A DNA stretch of 64,000 nucleotides from DATKNA01 sp963755755 (GCA_963755755.1 CAVWLJ010000012.1:310001-374000); one strand, 5' to 3'. Positions 51,808 through 60,210 are shown, numbered from the stretch's first letter. Made by a program: numbers and translations. The notes: generated by a model from the letters alone, not told the origin.

Positions 51808-53084
51808 CGGTGTCGATCAGGGACGACGAGGGCCTGTGGCGCGAACTGGCGCCACAGACTCTCGCCACCCTGGTGCGCTCCTACGGCGCCGACCGGTTCG
51901 ACCTGTGCGAGGACGCCGTCCAGGAGGCGCTCGTGGACGCGCACCGTCAGTGGGCTGCGCGGCCTCCGGACGATCCACGGGCGTGGCTGGTGACGACGGC
52001 CCGGCGGCGGTACGTCGACCGCGTCCGCAGTGAGCAGCGCCGGCGCGATCGCGAGGAGCGGGTGGCTCTGCTCGAGGAGCCGCTCGTCCACGACGCCCGG
52101 CAGAGCGACGACGCGCTGCTGCTTCTCCAGCTCTGCTGCCACCCCGACCTGCCCCGGTCCGGACAGGTGGCCCTGACGCTGCGGGCGGTCGCGGGGCTCA
52201 CCACCGCGCAAATCGCGAACGCCTACCAGCTGCCCGAGGCGACGATCTCCCAGCGGATCACCCGCGCCAAGCGCCGCCTGGCGGAGGCCCACGCCGCCTT
52301 CCCCCGGCCCGAGCACCCGGACGAGCGCCTGGCGCCGGTGCTCGACGTCCTCTACGTGATGTTCACCGAGGCGCACCACACGACGAGCGGTGCTCCTGCC
52401 CGTGACGCCGACCTCGCCGACGAGGCGATCCACCTCGCGCGGCTGCTCCGCCGGGCGGTCCCCGACTCCACCGAGGTCGCCGGGCTGCTCGCGCTCATGC
52501 TGCTCACCGAGGCCCGGCAGCCGGCCCGCGCCGGCGCGCTCGGCCGGCTCGTCCCGCTCGACGAGCAGGACCGGAGCCTGTGGAACACGGTGCTGATCGA
52601 GGAGGGGCTGGAGCTGCTCGATCTGGTCACTCCCGGAGCCACGCCGGGCCCGTACCTCCTGCAGGCCTGTATCGCCGCCCTGCACGCCCAGGCACGGGAC
52701 ACGGAGTCGACCGACTGGGCCGAGATCCGGGTGCTCTACGTGCTGCTCGAGAACGTGACCGAGGGCCGCAACCCCACGGTCACGCTGAACCGGATCGTGG
52801 CCGAGGCGATGGTCGAGGGCTACGACCACGGCCTGGCACAGCTGGACGAGCTGGCCGCGAACCACCCGCACCTCGCGCGCCTCGACGCCGTCCGCGCCCA
52901 TCTGCTCGAGCGCGCCGGCCGCACCGACGAGGCCCAAACTGCCTACCGCCGAGCCATCGCCGCGACGGTCAACGTGGCCGAGCAACGCCACCTGCGGGAT
53001 CGGCTGTCTCGACTCCGGCCTGGCGCAGCCCCTGGTTCAGGTCGAGACGATGTGTCGACCGCTCGTGGGGGCAGCGGGGTTTGA
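51804..53084 (+). CDS. ECF RNA polymerase sigma factor, YCII-associated, intact copy
   Basis: A 426-aa sigma factor. Region 2 reads TLVRSYGADRFDLCEDAVQE and RAWLVTTARRRYVDRVRSEQ. Region 4 reads QVALTLRAVAGLTTAQIANA, YQLPEATISQRITRAKRRLA. The long C-terminal helical domain has MFTEAHHTTSGA, LLALMLLTEARQPARAGAL, TLNRIVAEAMVEGYDHGLAQ and RAGRTDEAQTAYRRAIAATV. It starts inside the YCII gene (ATGA-type overlap). A partial copy of its C-terminal part lies at about 54.5 kb. Confidence 0.92.
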   Translation: MTVSIRDDEGLWRELAPQTLATLVRSYGADRFDLCEDAVQEALVDAHRQWAARPPDDPRAWLVTTARRRYVDRVRSEQRRRDREERVALLEEPLVHDARQSDDALLLLQLCCHPDLPRSGQVALTLRAVAGLTTAQIANAYQLPEATISQRITRAKRRLAEAHAAFPRPEHPDERLAPVLDVLYVMFTEAHHTTSGAPARDADLADEAIHLARLLRRAVPDSTEVAGLLALMLLTEARQPARAGALGRLVPLDEQDRSLWNTVLIEEGLELLDLVTPGATPGPYLLQACIAALHAQARDTESTDWAEIRVLYVLLENVTEGRNPTVTLNRIVAEAMVEGYDHGLAQLDELAANHPHLARLDAVRAHLLERAGRTDEAQTAYRRAIAATVNVAEQRHLRDRLSRLRPGAAPGSGRDDVSTARGGSGV

Positions 53085-53173
53085 CCCGGTAGCAGGTTGG
53101 CGTCACCCAGCGCGGCCCGACCAGCGCAGCGCAGCCGAGGGCAGTGCTTGGCATCTGGCCGGCAACGTCCCTC

Positions 53174-53467
53174 TCATTGCCGGTACGCATCACGCCGATG
53201 GTCGACGTCAAGGACGTAGACCGTGCGGTTGCCGTCGTCGATGCGGTAGCGCACCCGGTACTCGCCGCGGCGCGCTCGCCACAAGCCCTCGAACGGCGCC
53301 CTGAGAGGAGCACCCACGACCCGCGGTCGTTCGAGCAACGGCCCCGTGATGAACTCCCACGCGGCGAACGCTGCCGAGGCGGGTAGCTGCTCCGCCAGCG
53401 CTCTCCGCGCACCGGGTGCCAGAACGAGCCGATAGCGATTCTCCTCCTCCGCCTGGCCCTCAGGCAC
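53174..53467 (-). CDS. RelE/ParE-type toxin
   Basis: A 97-aa basic protein: NRYRLVLAPGARRALAEQLP, FITGPLLERPRVVGAPLRAP then WRARRGEYRVRYRIDDGNRT and VYVLDVDHRRDAYR. It fits the RelE superfamily, with the VDHRRDAYR C-terminus typical of RelE toxins. It overlaps the antitoxin gene by eight bases. Confidence 0.9.
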   Translation of the reverse strand: MPEGQAEEENRYRLVLAPGARRALAEQLPASAAFAAWEFITGPLLERPRVVGAPLRAPFEGLWRARRGEYRVRYRIDDGNRTVYVLDVDHRRDAYRQ

Positions 53468-53753
53468 TCGGCCGTTCCCGCCGGCGCCGCTGCTCCATCT
53501 CGGCAGCCATGTCCTCCTCAGTGACCTGGCGACCGGCCGCCAGATCCGACTGGGCCTGAGCGAGGCGGCCGAGTGCGCCGGGATCTGAGAGAAGTTCGAG
53601 AGTCGCCTCCAACGACTCGAGATCTTCTGCAGACATGAGGACGACGTAGCTGCGACCGTTGCGCGTGATGTTCACGCGCTGATGGGTGCGCTCGACCTCT
53701 TCTGCGATCTCGGACAGTCGAGCCTTCACCTCAGACAAGGGCAGGGTGTCCAT
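53460..53753 (-). CDS. Phd/YefM-type antitoxin
   Basis: A 97-aa protein: DTLPLSEVKARLSEIAEEVE, THQRVNITRNGRSYVVLMSA then EDLESLEATLELLSDP, the standard Phd/YefM fold, with an acidic C-terminal toxin-binding helix. It precedes the RelE-type toxin in the operon and should bind its own promoter. Confidence 0.92.
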   Translation of the reverse strand: MDTLPLSEVKARLSEIAEEVERTHQRVNITRNGRSYVVLMSAEDLESLEATLELLSDPGALGRLAQAQSDLAAGRQVTEEDMAAEMEQRRRRERPSA

Positions 53754-53776
53754 AGACCAAGATTCTAGTCTTCCAA
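53754..53776 (-). promoter_or_regulatory. Antitoxin promoter, possibly leaderless
   Basis: On the minus strand a TAGAAT box ends eight bases before the antitoxin ATG. CTTGG occurs on both sides of AAGACTAGAAT. With a -10 so close to the start codon the mRNA may be leaderless, and the repeated sequence could be an operator for the antitoxin. Confidence 0.45.
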
Positions 53777-53973
53777 GAAGCCGGGGTCCAGCGTCTTCGA
53801 CCTGCTCGGCCGGAACAAGACCTGGTTGAGCCGGATGGCTGCCGCGACGGTCGGGCCGTGCACCCGACGTCAGCTGGCCGAGCTACGCGCCCGACTTCCG
53901 AGGGCTGCCGGATCAGGCGGGCTCGAGGCCCTACTGTGGCCTGCCGGACTCCACATACGCGGTGAGGAGGAGC

Positions 53974-54465
53974 ATGCCGACCCGGCAAAGGATCCGTCAG
54001 ACTTTGGCGCTCCCGTCGGTACTCGTGCTCGGCCTCACGCTCGTCGCAGCCTGCACAGGTGGGTCGCCGACCACGAGAGCGTCGGCCACGACGACCGCCA
54101 CCTCGTCGGCAGTGCCGCCCCGGACGCCTGCGGCGTCGGCGACGAGAACTGTCCGCTCTCACCGATCGGCCCCTCCGCCGGATGTATACCTGGACGTGGT
54201 TGGGCGGTGCACCAGCGCCGGGGGAGTGCTCCGCTCCCGGTCGCACGGCTTCACGCCCGGCGGCAAGGTTGCGGTCTCGGCCACCCTAAACGACGGCGTC
54301 ACCGACTACCCGAGACTGACCGGCATGTTCCCGGTGGCCTCGGACGGGTCGGTGCGGTGGCGCTGGTCGTGCGCAGGCGCGCCGCCAGGGCGGTACATCA
54401 TCCAGTTCATCGACGCGGACGTTGGCGTGGTCTTCTCGACGACGTTCCACGTCGGGACGGCCTGA
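53974..54465 (+). CDS. Lipoprotein of unknown function
   Basis: A 163-aa protein with a lipobox (LTLVAACTGG, Cys near residue 27), a Thr/Ala/Ser-rich linker of about 45 residues and a small beta-rich domain (VSATLNDGVTDYPRLTGMFP then VRWRWSCAGAPPGRYIIQFI and VGVVFSTTFHVGTA). ATG 53974 follows GAGGAGG. The 3' end (about 36 bp) is found again at 57426-57461, so part of it was duplicated. Confidence 0.75.
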   Translation: MPTRQRIRQTLALPSVLVLGLTLVAACTGGSPTTRASATTTATSSAVPPRTPAASATRTVRSHRSAPPPDVYLDVVGRCTSAGGVLRSRSHGFTPGGKVAVSATLNDGVTDYPRLTGMFPVASDGSVRWRWSCAGAPPGRYIIQFIDADVGVVFSTTFHVGTA

Positions 54466-54480
54466 CGTCCCATCGGGCAC

Positions 54481-54600
54481 GATTGGCGCGCATCGACGCC
54501 GTCCAGGCCCACCTCGTCGATCGGGCCGGCCGCACCGACGAGGCGGAAGCCGCCTACCGGGGCGCCATCACCGACGGTCAGACGGCCGGTCCGGCGACCA
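54481..54600 (+). pseudogene. Remnant of the ECF sigma factor C-terminal tail
   Basis: The stretch LARIDAVQAHLVDRAGRTDE then AEAAYRGAI closely matches the C-terminal part of the intact sigma factor (LARLDAVRAHLLERAGRTDE, AQTAYRRAI near 52.9 kb). The rest of the gene is absent. It lies between the lipoprotein gene and the DUF1918 remnant and shows the interval was built from duplicated pieces. Confidence 0.65.
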
Positions 54601-54619
54601 CGAGTCAGCAGCACCTCGC

Positions 54620-54987
54620 GTCGGATCGGGGCGAGGGGTGGCGCTCATGCTGGGGCCGGTGCTGCGATGGAAGCACGGGTCCGGCGGGCAGCAGCCAGCC
54701 CCCGACGGCGACGCCGGACGTGGTCCCGGAGGGAGGGCGGCATGAAGGCAAGGTCGGCGACCACGTCGTGACGGAGGGCCCGCACGTGGACGCGCCTCGA
54801 CGCGTCGGCGAGGTGCTCGAGGTGCCGCACGCCGATGGTGAACCCCCGTACCGGGTTCGCTGGCAGGACGGCCACGAGTCGCTCTGGTATCCCGGCGCCG
54901 ACTCGCACGTCGCGACCGACCAGTCCTGATCAACCGGTGCCGTACCGTCGATCCATGACGGAGCTGTCGGCCGCAGACCGTGCTCAC
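54620..54987 (+). repeat. Repeat copy A: regulatory element plus DUF1918 and aminotransferase start
   Basis: About 370 bp nearly identical to 58468-58870. It includes the upstream element (GAGGGGTGGCGCTCATGCTG), a DUF1918 gene and the first codons of the aminotransferase. It differs by a one-base loss in the DUF1918 start, the absence of a 41-bp segment bounded by CCTGA repeats, and by ending after about ten aminotransferase codons. Confidence 0.85.
54742..54929 (+). pseudogene. DUF1918 copy, one-base deletion
   Basis: This is 188 nt long against 189 nt for the intact copy at 58582. One G is missing after codon 2 (GGCAAGG against GGCGAAGG), which puts VGDHVVTEGPHVDAPRRVGE out of frame with ATG 54742. 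Otherwise nearly identical. Confidence 0.8.
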
Positions 54988-55062
54988 CGTGACCTCCCGG
55001 CTGGGTTGGGGCACGCGCGAGTCTCCGGGGGAGGACCGACCCTCGAGCTGTGGAGTCCCTGA
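54955..55062 (+). pseudogene. Aminotransferase 5' remnant
   Basis: It begins MTELSAADRA, identical to the first ten residues of the class III aminotransferase at 58837, then diverges (HRDLPAGLGHARVSGGG) and stops. It is a truncated duplicate. Confidence 0.7.
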
Positions 55063-55273
55063 GTCGAGCTGATGGAAGCGGGCATGGTTACCTGCCCTCT
55101 CCATGAGGTGAGGAATCAAGATCAACTGATTACCGAGCCGCAGGTCGATGCGTCGCTCGCCCCGGATCCACGGGAGCCAGTTCTCTGACACGTCCAGGCC
55201 GAAGCCGCCGGCCTCGACGTCCCTCTGGTCGTGCGGGCATGTCCTCCGGACGGCAGCGACCCGTCCGGGGACG
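55063..55273. other. Intergenic region, slightly AT-richer
   Basis: The stretch GAATCAAGATCAACTGATTA (about 55112-55131) is less GC-rich than its surroundings. No gene is supported. It may mark the edge of the duplicated interval. Confidence 0.3.
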
Positions 55274-56890
55274 TCACGCGGGCAGCGAGTCCCAGAAGCC
55301 GCACTGGTGTTCGCTGCGGTAAGCGGCTCGGCTGATCGTCCGGTTCTGGCCGGCCGGCCGCAGGGACATGATCCGGTGCGTGAGGTCGTAGCGCGGCCAG
55401 TACGCCTGCCCGTGGAAGTTCGGGCTGCCGGTGAAGACGAAACCGCCCCAGTACTGAACCATGTTGCGCGCCAGCTGGCGTTCGCCGGCGTTGAAGGTGG
55501 GCGCGATCGGCGTCCCGTTGTTGAAGCTCGGGAATAGGTAGGCGAGTTCCGCGGCGTGACCGGCGCCCCAGACATAACCGGGGATCGGGGTCAGCCCAGG
55601 CCCGTGGCGCGCGTCGAACTCGTAGGCGTACGTCCGGGTGTACCGGGTGAAGGTGTCGGTGAGGCGAAGCGTGCCGCATCCGCCGATGCCCGTGATCAGT
55701 CCGGAGTCCGTCATGATGGCGCCGACCAGGTAGGCGGGGGTGAACCTGTCGGCGTTCGACGGCCAGCGGTAGCGGGCGAGGACGGCGTCCGCGTTGGCGC
55801 CGAAAGTGCTCCGCACCCAGGCGACGTACTGCGCCTGCGTCCACCCGATGTCGCCCTGCGCAAAGGTGCGCCCCTCGTCACGGTTGGAGCCGTTGACGAT
55901 CGGTACCCGAGCGAAGCGGCCCTGCTGGACGGCGGTCAGCGTCGGCAGCGGCAGGACGGAGGTGCCGCTGGTCAGCGTCGGGGAAAACCCCGTGCTCGCG
56001 TCGAGCAGTTGCGCAGCCGTCTTGCCCCGCAGGCACGGCAAGACCGTCGCGGCATTGGTGCATCCCGCGGCCGTCGCGAAGGCGCTACTCGCCGACTCGG
56101 TCTGGGCCAGGGGCCTGCTGTAGCACGAGCCGCTCTGCATCATGGCCCTGGCGAACAATCCCCGGGAGCCGGGGGCCGTGAGGTGGGCGCAGACGCTCCA
56201 GCCGCCCGCCGACTCCCCACCGACCGTGACCTGCCGCGGATCTCCGCCGAACGCCGCGATGTTCCGCCGCACCCAGCGCAGGGCCGCCTGCTGGTCGAGG
56301 AAGCCGAAGTTGCCGTTGCCCCGCGAAGACTGCAATCCGGGCAGCCCGAGGAAGCCGAACACCCCGAGCCGATAGTTCATGGTGACGACGATCGCGTTCG
56401 TCTCGCGGACGATCTTCTCACCGCCGGCCTGGTTGGAACTGCCGTTGACGAGGCCCCCGCCATGGATGAACACATAGACCGGGAGCCGCCAGCCCGGGGC
56501 GCTGCCTGTCGGCCGTTGCACGTTGACGAACAGGCAGTTCTCCGCGTTCGTCCGCGGACCGTTCGTGCTCGCCAGCGCGGTGCACCTCGCTCCGTACTGC
56601 GTCGCAGGCCTGATACCGCTCCACCGCCTCGCCGGTTCAGGAGCGTGCCAGCGAAGCGCACCCACCGGAGGCGCCGCGTAAGGGATGCCGAGGAAGCTGT
56701 CCACGCCGTCCGTGCGCTTGCCGCGCACCGCGCCCTTGTCCGTCACCACCACGAGGGACGACGCCGTGCGCGTGGCGGCGGACGCAGGGGCGGCGCTCGG
56801 GGTCGTACTGCCCCAGGCGGGGACGGTCGGCGCGGCCAACGCCAGCCCGACGGCGGATGCGACCAGGGACAGGACTTTCGCTCGAGTCAT
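55274..56890 (-). CDS. Secreted type B carboxylesterase/lipase
   Basis: A 538-aa exported esterase. It has a signal peptide (VLSLVASAVGLALAAPTVPA), then FLGIPYAAPPVGALRW, the oxyanion motif VFIHGGGLVNGSSN, the nucleophile elbow TVGGESAGGWSVCAHL (Ser), a candidate acid residue region SNRDEGRTFAQGD, and a C-terminal Cys (EHQCGFWDSLPA). Cys residues typical of the family form disulfides. ATG 56890 follows CAGGAGC. It hydrolyses esters outside the cell; the natural substrate is unknown. Confidence 0.92.
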   Translation of the reverse strand: MTRAKVLSLVASAVGLALAAPTVPAWGSTTPSAAPASAATRTASSLVVVTDKGAVRGKRTDGVDSFLGIPYAAPPVGALRWHAPEPARRWSGIRPATQYGARCTALASTNGPRTNAENCLFVNVQRPTGSAPGWRLPVYVFIHGGGLVNGSSNQAGGEKIVRETNAIVVTMNYRLGVFGFLGLPGLQSSRGNGNFGFLDQQAALRWVRRNIAAFGGDPRQVTVGGESAGGWSVCAHLTAPGSRGLFARAMMQSGSCYSRPLAQTESASSAFATAAGCTNAATVLPCLRGKTAAQLLDASTGFSPTLTSGTSVLPLPTLTAVQQGRFARVPIVNGSNRDEGRTFAQGDIGWTQAQYVAWVRSTFGANADAVLARYRWPSNADRFTPAYLVGAIMTDSGLITGIGGCGTLRLTDTFTRYTRTYAYEFDARHGPGLTPIPGYVWGAGHAAELAYLFPSFNNGTPIAPTFNAGERQLARNMVQYWGGFVFTGSPNFHGQAYWPRYDLTHRIMSLRPAGQNRTISRAAYRSEHQCGFWDSLPA

Positions 56891-57201
56891 GACGAAGCTC
56901 CTGAAGGGGAAGGCGCCTACGACGAGAAGCCCGGCCCGGCCCGGCCGGTCGGGCGGGCTGCACCCCCGCGCAGACGTGTGTCCGAAAAGACCCTGTTTGC
57001 GCGCGTTCGCACTGCGACTGTCGACCCCGGGCGTGAGCACTGTCAAGGGCCGAGCGTGGATCGGGGCCGAAACGCGTGAACGGCGTCGTCGAGGTCTGGC
57101 CGGACAGCCGCGCCCCTGCGCCGGGGCGAACCCGTCCGCGGAGCGCCGGCGCCTCGCCTCCTGCTGGAGCGACGATTTCCAGCCCGTCAGCGGCAGGTTG
57201 C

Positions 57202-57303
57202 GTCGGATCCGGGCGAGGGGTGGCGCTCATGCCGGGCCCGGTGCTGCGATGGAACTCCGGGCCCAGCCGGCAGCTCAGACCCCCTGCGGCGACGCCGGAC
57301 GCC
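57202..57303 (+). repeat. Repeat copy B: upstream element only
   Basis: About 100 bp that match the first part of copies A and C (GTCGGATC, then GCGAGGGGTGGCGCTCATGC, then GGTGCTGCGATGG), but without a DUF1918 gene. It is the third copy of the element. Confidence 0.8.
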
Positions 57304-57425
57304 CAACGCCGGCGGCTCAGCGACCACGGACGCGGTACGCGTCAGGGTGCCCGGCCACGCCTCGTGGACGAGTGACCCGCCGGCGGCGGCGAGGCCACCC
57401 ACCACGCCCCGGCTGTTCGCCGGCA

Positions 57426-57461
57426 CTTCTCGACGACGTTCCGGGTCGGGGCCGCCTGACC
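57426..57461 (+). repeat. Duplicate of the lipoprotein 3' end
   Basis: TTCTCGACGACGTTCC then GTCGGG and GCCTGAC match the last codons and stop of the lipoprotein gene at 54430-54468 with a few differences. It is too short to be a gene and marks a second duplicated boundary. Confidence 0.6.
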
Positions 57462-57483
57462 CGGACGTCGCCGATCCGAGCGG

Positions 57484-58305
57484 TCAGCCGGCGAGGAACG
57501 CCAGCAGGTCCCGGTCGAACTCCTGCTCGTGTGCGCCGGTGAGTCCGTGCGGTGCGCCGGGGTAGATCTTCAGCGTGGCGTTCTTGACGAGCTTCGCGGA
57601 TTTCAGCGCCGAGGCGACGATGGGGACGATCTGATCGTCGTCGCCGTGGGCGATGAGGGTCGGGACGTCGATGGCTTCGAGGTCGGCGGTGGTGTCGGTC
57701 TCGGAGAACGCCTTGATGCAGTCGTAGGCGCTCTTGATGCCGACGGTCATGCTCTGGAGCCAGAACTCGTCGCGCTTGCCCTGGGAGACGGTGGAGCCCG
57801 GCCGGTTCGCGCCGTAGAACGGCGCGGAGAGGTCCTTGTAGAACTGGGAGCGGTCCGCCGCCACCCCGGCCCTGATCTCGTCGAACGCCGACAGCGGCAA
57901 CCCCTCGGGGTTCGCCTCGGTCTTCAGCATGAGCGGCGGGATCGCGCTGAGCAGCACTGCTTTCGCGACACGGCTCGTGCCGTGCCGCCCCATGTAGCGG
58001 GTGACCTCGCCGCCGCCGGTGGAGTGCCCGACCAGGACGACGTCGTGCAGGTCGAGGTGCTCGATCAGCTCTGCGAGGTCGTCGGCGTACGTCGTCAGGT
58101 CGTTGCCCTCCCACGGCTGCGACGAGCGGCCACCGCCGCGGCGGTCGTGTGCGATGGCGCGGTAGCCGGCGTCCGCCACGAGCTTGAGCTGGGGATCCCA
58201 GGCGTCCGAGGTCAACGGCCACCCGTGGCTGAAGACCACCGGCTGCCCGCTGCCCCAGTCCTTGTAGAAGATGTCGGTGCCGTCCTTGGTCGTGAAGATG
58301 CCCAT
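57484..58305 (-). CDS. Alpha/beta hydrolase, non-heme haloperoxidase/arylesterase type
   Basis: A 273-aa enzyme with GIFTTKDGTDIFYKDWGSGQ at the start, the oxyanion motif VVFSHGWPLTSDAWDPQL, the nucleophile elbow VVLVGHSTGGGEVTRYM (Ser near residue 98), an acid in LIAHGDDDQIVPI and a His in IYPGAPHGLTGAHEQ. These features match cofactor-free chloroperoxidases that also act as esterases. ATG 58305 precedes the conserved start. It is divergent from the DUF1918 gene. Confidence 0.92.
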   Translation of the reverse strand: MGIFTTKDGTDIFYKDWGSGQPVVFSHGWPLTSDAWDPQLKLVADAGYRAIAHDRRGGGRSSQPWEGNDLTTYADDLAELIEHLDLHDVVLVGHSTGGGEVTRYMGRHGTSRVAKAVLLSAIPPLMLKTEANPEGLPLSAFDEIRAGVAADRSQFYKDLSAPFYGANRPGSTVSQGKRDEFWLQSMTVGIKSAYDCIKAFSETDTTADLEAIDVPTLIAHGDDDQIVPIVASALKSAKLVKNATLKIYPGAPHGLTGAHEQEFDRDLLAFLAG

Positions 58306-58467
58306 CGAGCGTGCCTCCTCGGCTGTGCTCCCGGCAGCGGGTGGTCCTCGCCGCCCTCGCTCCAGCCTCGACCGCTTCCCACCGGCCGGACACCCCCACC
58401 TCCCCGACAGTGCCCTCCGGAAACCCCTACGTCCGTGAGCTCTGCCGGCCCGTCGGCAGCACGTGAG

Positions 58468-58870
58468 GTCGGATCCGAGCGAGGGGTGGCGCTCATGCTG
58501 GGGCCGGTGCTGCGATGGAACTCCGGGTCCGGTGGGCGGCACAGACGGCGCCGCCGGACGTGGCCCTGGAGGGAGGGCGGCATGAAGGCGAAGGTCGGCG
58601 ACCGTGTCGTGACGGAGGGCGCGCACGTGGACGCGCCTCGACGCGTCGGCGAGGTGCTCGAGGTGCCGCACGCCGATGGTGAACCCCCGTACCGGGTTCG
58701 CTGGCAGGACGGCCACGAGTCGCTCTGGTATCCCGGCGCCGACTCGCACCTGGCGACCGACCAGTCCTGACCAGCTCGCCCCGCGCGAGCACGTGCACGG
58801 CCGAGCCCTGATCAACCGGTGCCGTACCGTCGATCCATGACGGAGTTGTCGGCCGCGGACCGTGCCGATC
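58468..58870 (+). repeat. Repeat copy C: intact regulatory element plus DUF1918 and aminotransferase start
   Basis: This is the reference copy for A and B. The upstream element (58468-58580) contains a short hairpin, GAGCG-aggggtgg-CGCTC, and is followed by the intact DUF1918 gene, a 41-bp CCTGA-bounded segment (58771-58811) and the intact aminotransferase start. Confidence 0.85.
58582..58770 (+). CDS. DUF1918 domain protein
   Basis: A 62-aa SH3-like small protein: MKAKVGDRVVTEGAHVDAPR, VGEVLEVPHADGEPPYRVRW then DGHESLWYPGADSHL. This is the complete, canonical form of DUF1918, a domain widespread in actinobacteria and of unknown function. ATG 58582 follows GGAGGGAGG. It is next to an aminotransferase gene and inside a repeated block. 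Confidence 0.92.
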   Translation: MKAKVGDRVVTEGAHVDAPRRVGEVLEVPHADGEPPYRVRWQDGHESLWYPGADSHLATDQS

Positions 58871-60153
58871 TCGATCGCGCGGCTCGTCACCTGGTCCGCT
58901 ACAGCGGCGCCGGGGACTTCCTGCCGTTCGTGGCGGAGCGTGCGGCCGGGTCGTTCGTGTACGACGCCTCGGGCCGCGCGGTGCTGGACTTCACCAGCGG
59001 GCAGATGAGCGCCGTCCTCGGGCACGCCCACCCGGCGATCGTCGAGGTCGTCCGCGACATGGTGGGCCGGTTGGACCACCTGTTCTCCGGGATGCTGTCG
59101 CGGCCGGTGATCGACCTTGCCGAGGCACTGGGGTCGCTCGCGCCCGGCCTGGAGCGCGTGCTGCTGCTCACCACCGGCGCCGAGTCGAACGAGGCCGCCC
59201 TGCGGATGGCGCGGCTGGTGACCGGCGGCTGGGAGGTCGTGGGGTTCAGCCAGTCCTGGCACGGCATGACGGGCGCCGCGGCGTCGGCCACCTACTCGGC
59301 AGGCCGCCGTGGCTACGGCCCTGCCGCCGTCGGCTCGATGGCGATCCCCGCGCCGAACGCCTACCGGCCCCGGTTCACCACCGCGGACGGCGGGCTGGAT
59401 TGGCGGCGCGAGCTGGACGACGGCTTCGACCTCGTCGACCGGCAGTCGGTCGGCCGCCTGGCGGCGTTCATCGCCGAGCCCATCCTCTCCTCCGGCGGCG
59501 TCCTCGACCTGCCCGAGGGGTACCTGCCCGCCCTGCGGGAACGCTGCCACGAGCGGGGGATGCTCCTCGTGCTCGACGAGGCGCAGACCGCCGTCGGCCG
59601 CACCGGCCGGATGTTCGCCCACGAGCGCGACTCCGTGACGCCCGACGTGCTGACCCTGTCCAAGACGCTGGGCGCCGGCCTCCCGCTGGCGGCGGTCCTC
59701 ACCACGCCCGAGGTGGAGGAGCGGGCCCACGAGCAGGGCTTCCTCTTCTACACGACGCACGTCTCCGACCCGCTGCCCGCCGCCGTCGGCCTCGCCGTCC
59801 TGGGCGTCGTCGCGCGTGAGCGGCTCGCCGACCGGGCGATCGTCGCCGGCGGCCGGCTCCGCGCCGGCCTCGACGAACTGCAGCAGCGCCACGAGTGCAT
59901 CGGCGACGTCCGCGGCCGGGGGCTCCTCCTCGGCGTCGAGATCGTGGCCGACCGCGCCTCGCGCAAGCCCGCGCCCGAGACCGGCACCGCGATCAGCCGG
60001 CGCTGCTTCGAGCTGGGGCTGTCCATGAACATCGTGCAGCTGCCGGCCATGGGCGGGGTCTTCCGCATCGCGCCGCCGCTCACGGTGTCGGACGCCGAGA
60101 TCGACCTCGGCCTGAGCATCCTCGACCAGGCGATCACCGACGTCACCAGGTAG
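58837..60153 (+). CDS. Class III (PLP) aminotransferase
   Basis: A 438-aa PLP enzyme. Motifs in order: LDFTSGQMSAVLGHAHPAIV, LLTTGAESNEAALRMARLVT, SQSWHGMTGAAASATY, LDEAQTAVGRTGRMFAHE (Asp that binds the pyridine), LTLSKTLGAGLPLAAVLTTP (Lys Schiff base) and FYTTHVSDPLPAAVGLAVLG. It resembles 2,2-dialkylglycine decarboxylase and 4-aminobutyrate aminotransferase types. TACCGT lies six bases before the ATG, so the transcript may be leaderless. The start is inside repeat copy C. Substrate unknown. Confidence 0.93.
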   Translation: MTELSAADRADLDRAARHLVRYSGAGDFLPFVAERAAGSFVYDASGRAVLDFTSGQMSAVLGHAHPAIVEVVRDMVGRLDHLFSGMLSRPVIDLAEALGSLAPGLERVLLLTTGAESNEAALRMARLVTGGWEVVGFSQSWHGMTGAAASATYSAGRRGYGPAAVGSMAIPAPNAYRPRFTTADGGLDWRRELDDGFDLVDRQSVGRLAAFIAEPILSSGGVLDLPEGYLPALRERCHERGMLLVLDEAQTAVGRTGRMFAHERDSVTPDVLTLSKTLGAGLPLAAVLTTPEVEERAHEQGFLFYTTHVSDPLPAAVGLAVLGVVARERLADRAIVAGGRLRAGLDELQQRHECIGDVRGRGLLLGVEIVADRASRKPAPETGTAISRRCFELGLSMNIVQLPAMGGVFRIAPPLTVSDAEIDLGLSILDQAITDVTR

Positions 60154-60210
60154 CCGGTATCGGCCAGGTGCCCTTCTTGCGACGGGGCGGCCGGGGCGCA
60201 GTCGGTGACG

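Larger units (their letters stand above)
56891..57483. other. Intergenic region of about 590 bp with repeat copy B and a lipoprotein remnant
   Basis: It contains repeat copy B (57202-57303) and a short copy of the lipoprotein 3' end (57426-57461). No intact gene. The esterase promoter lies at its left edge. Confidence 0.5.
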
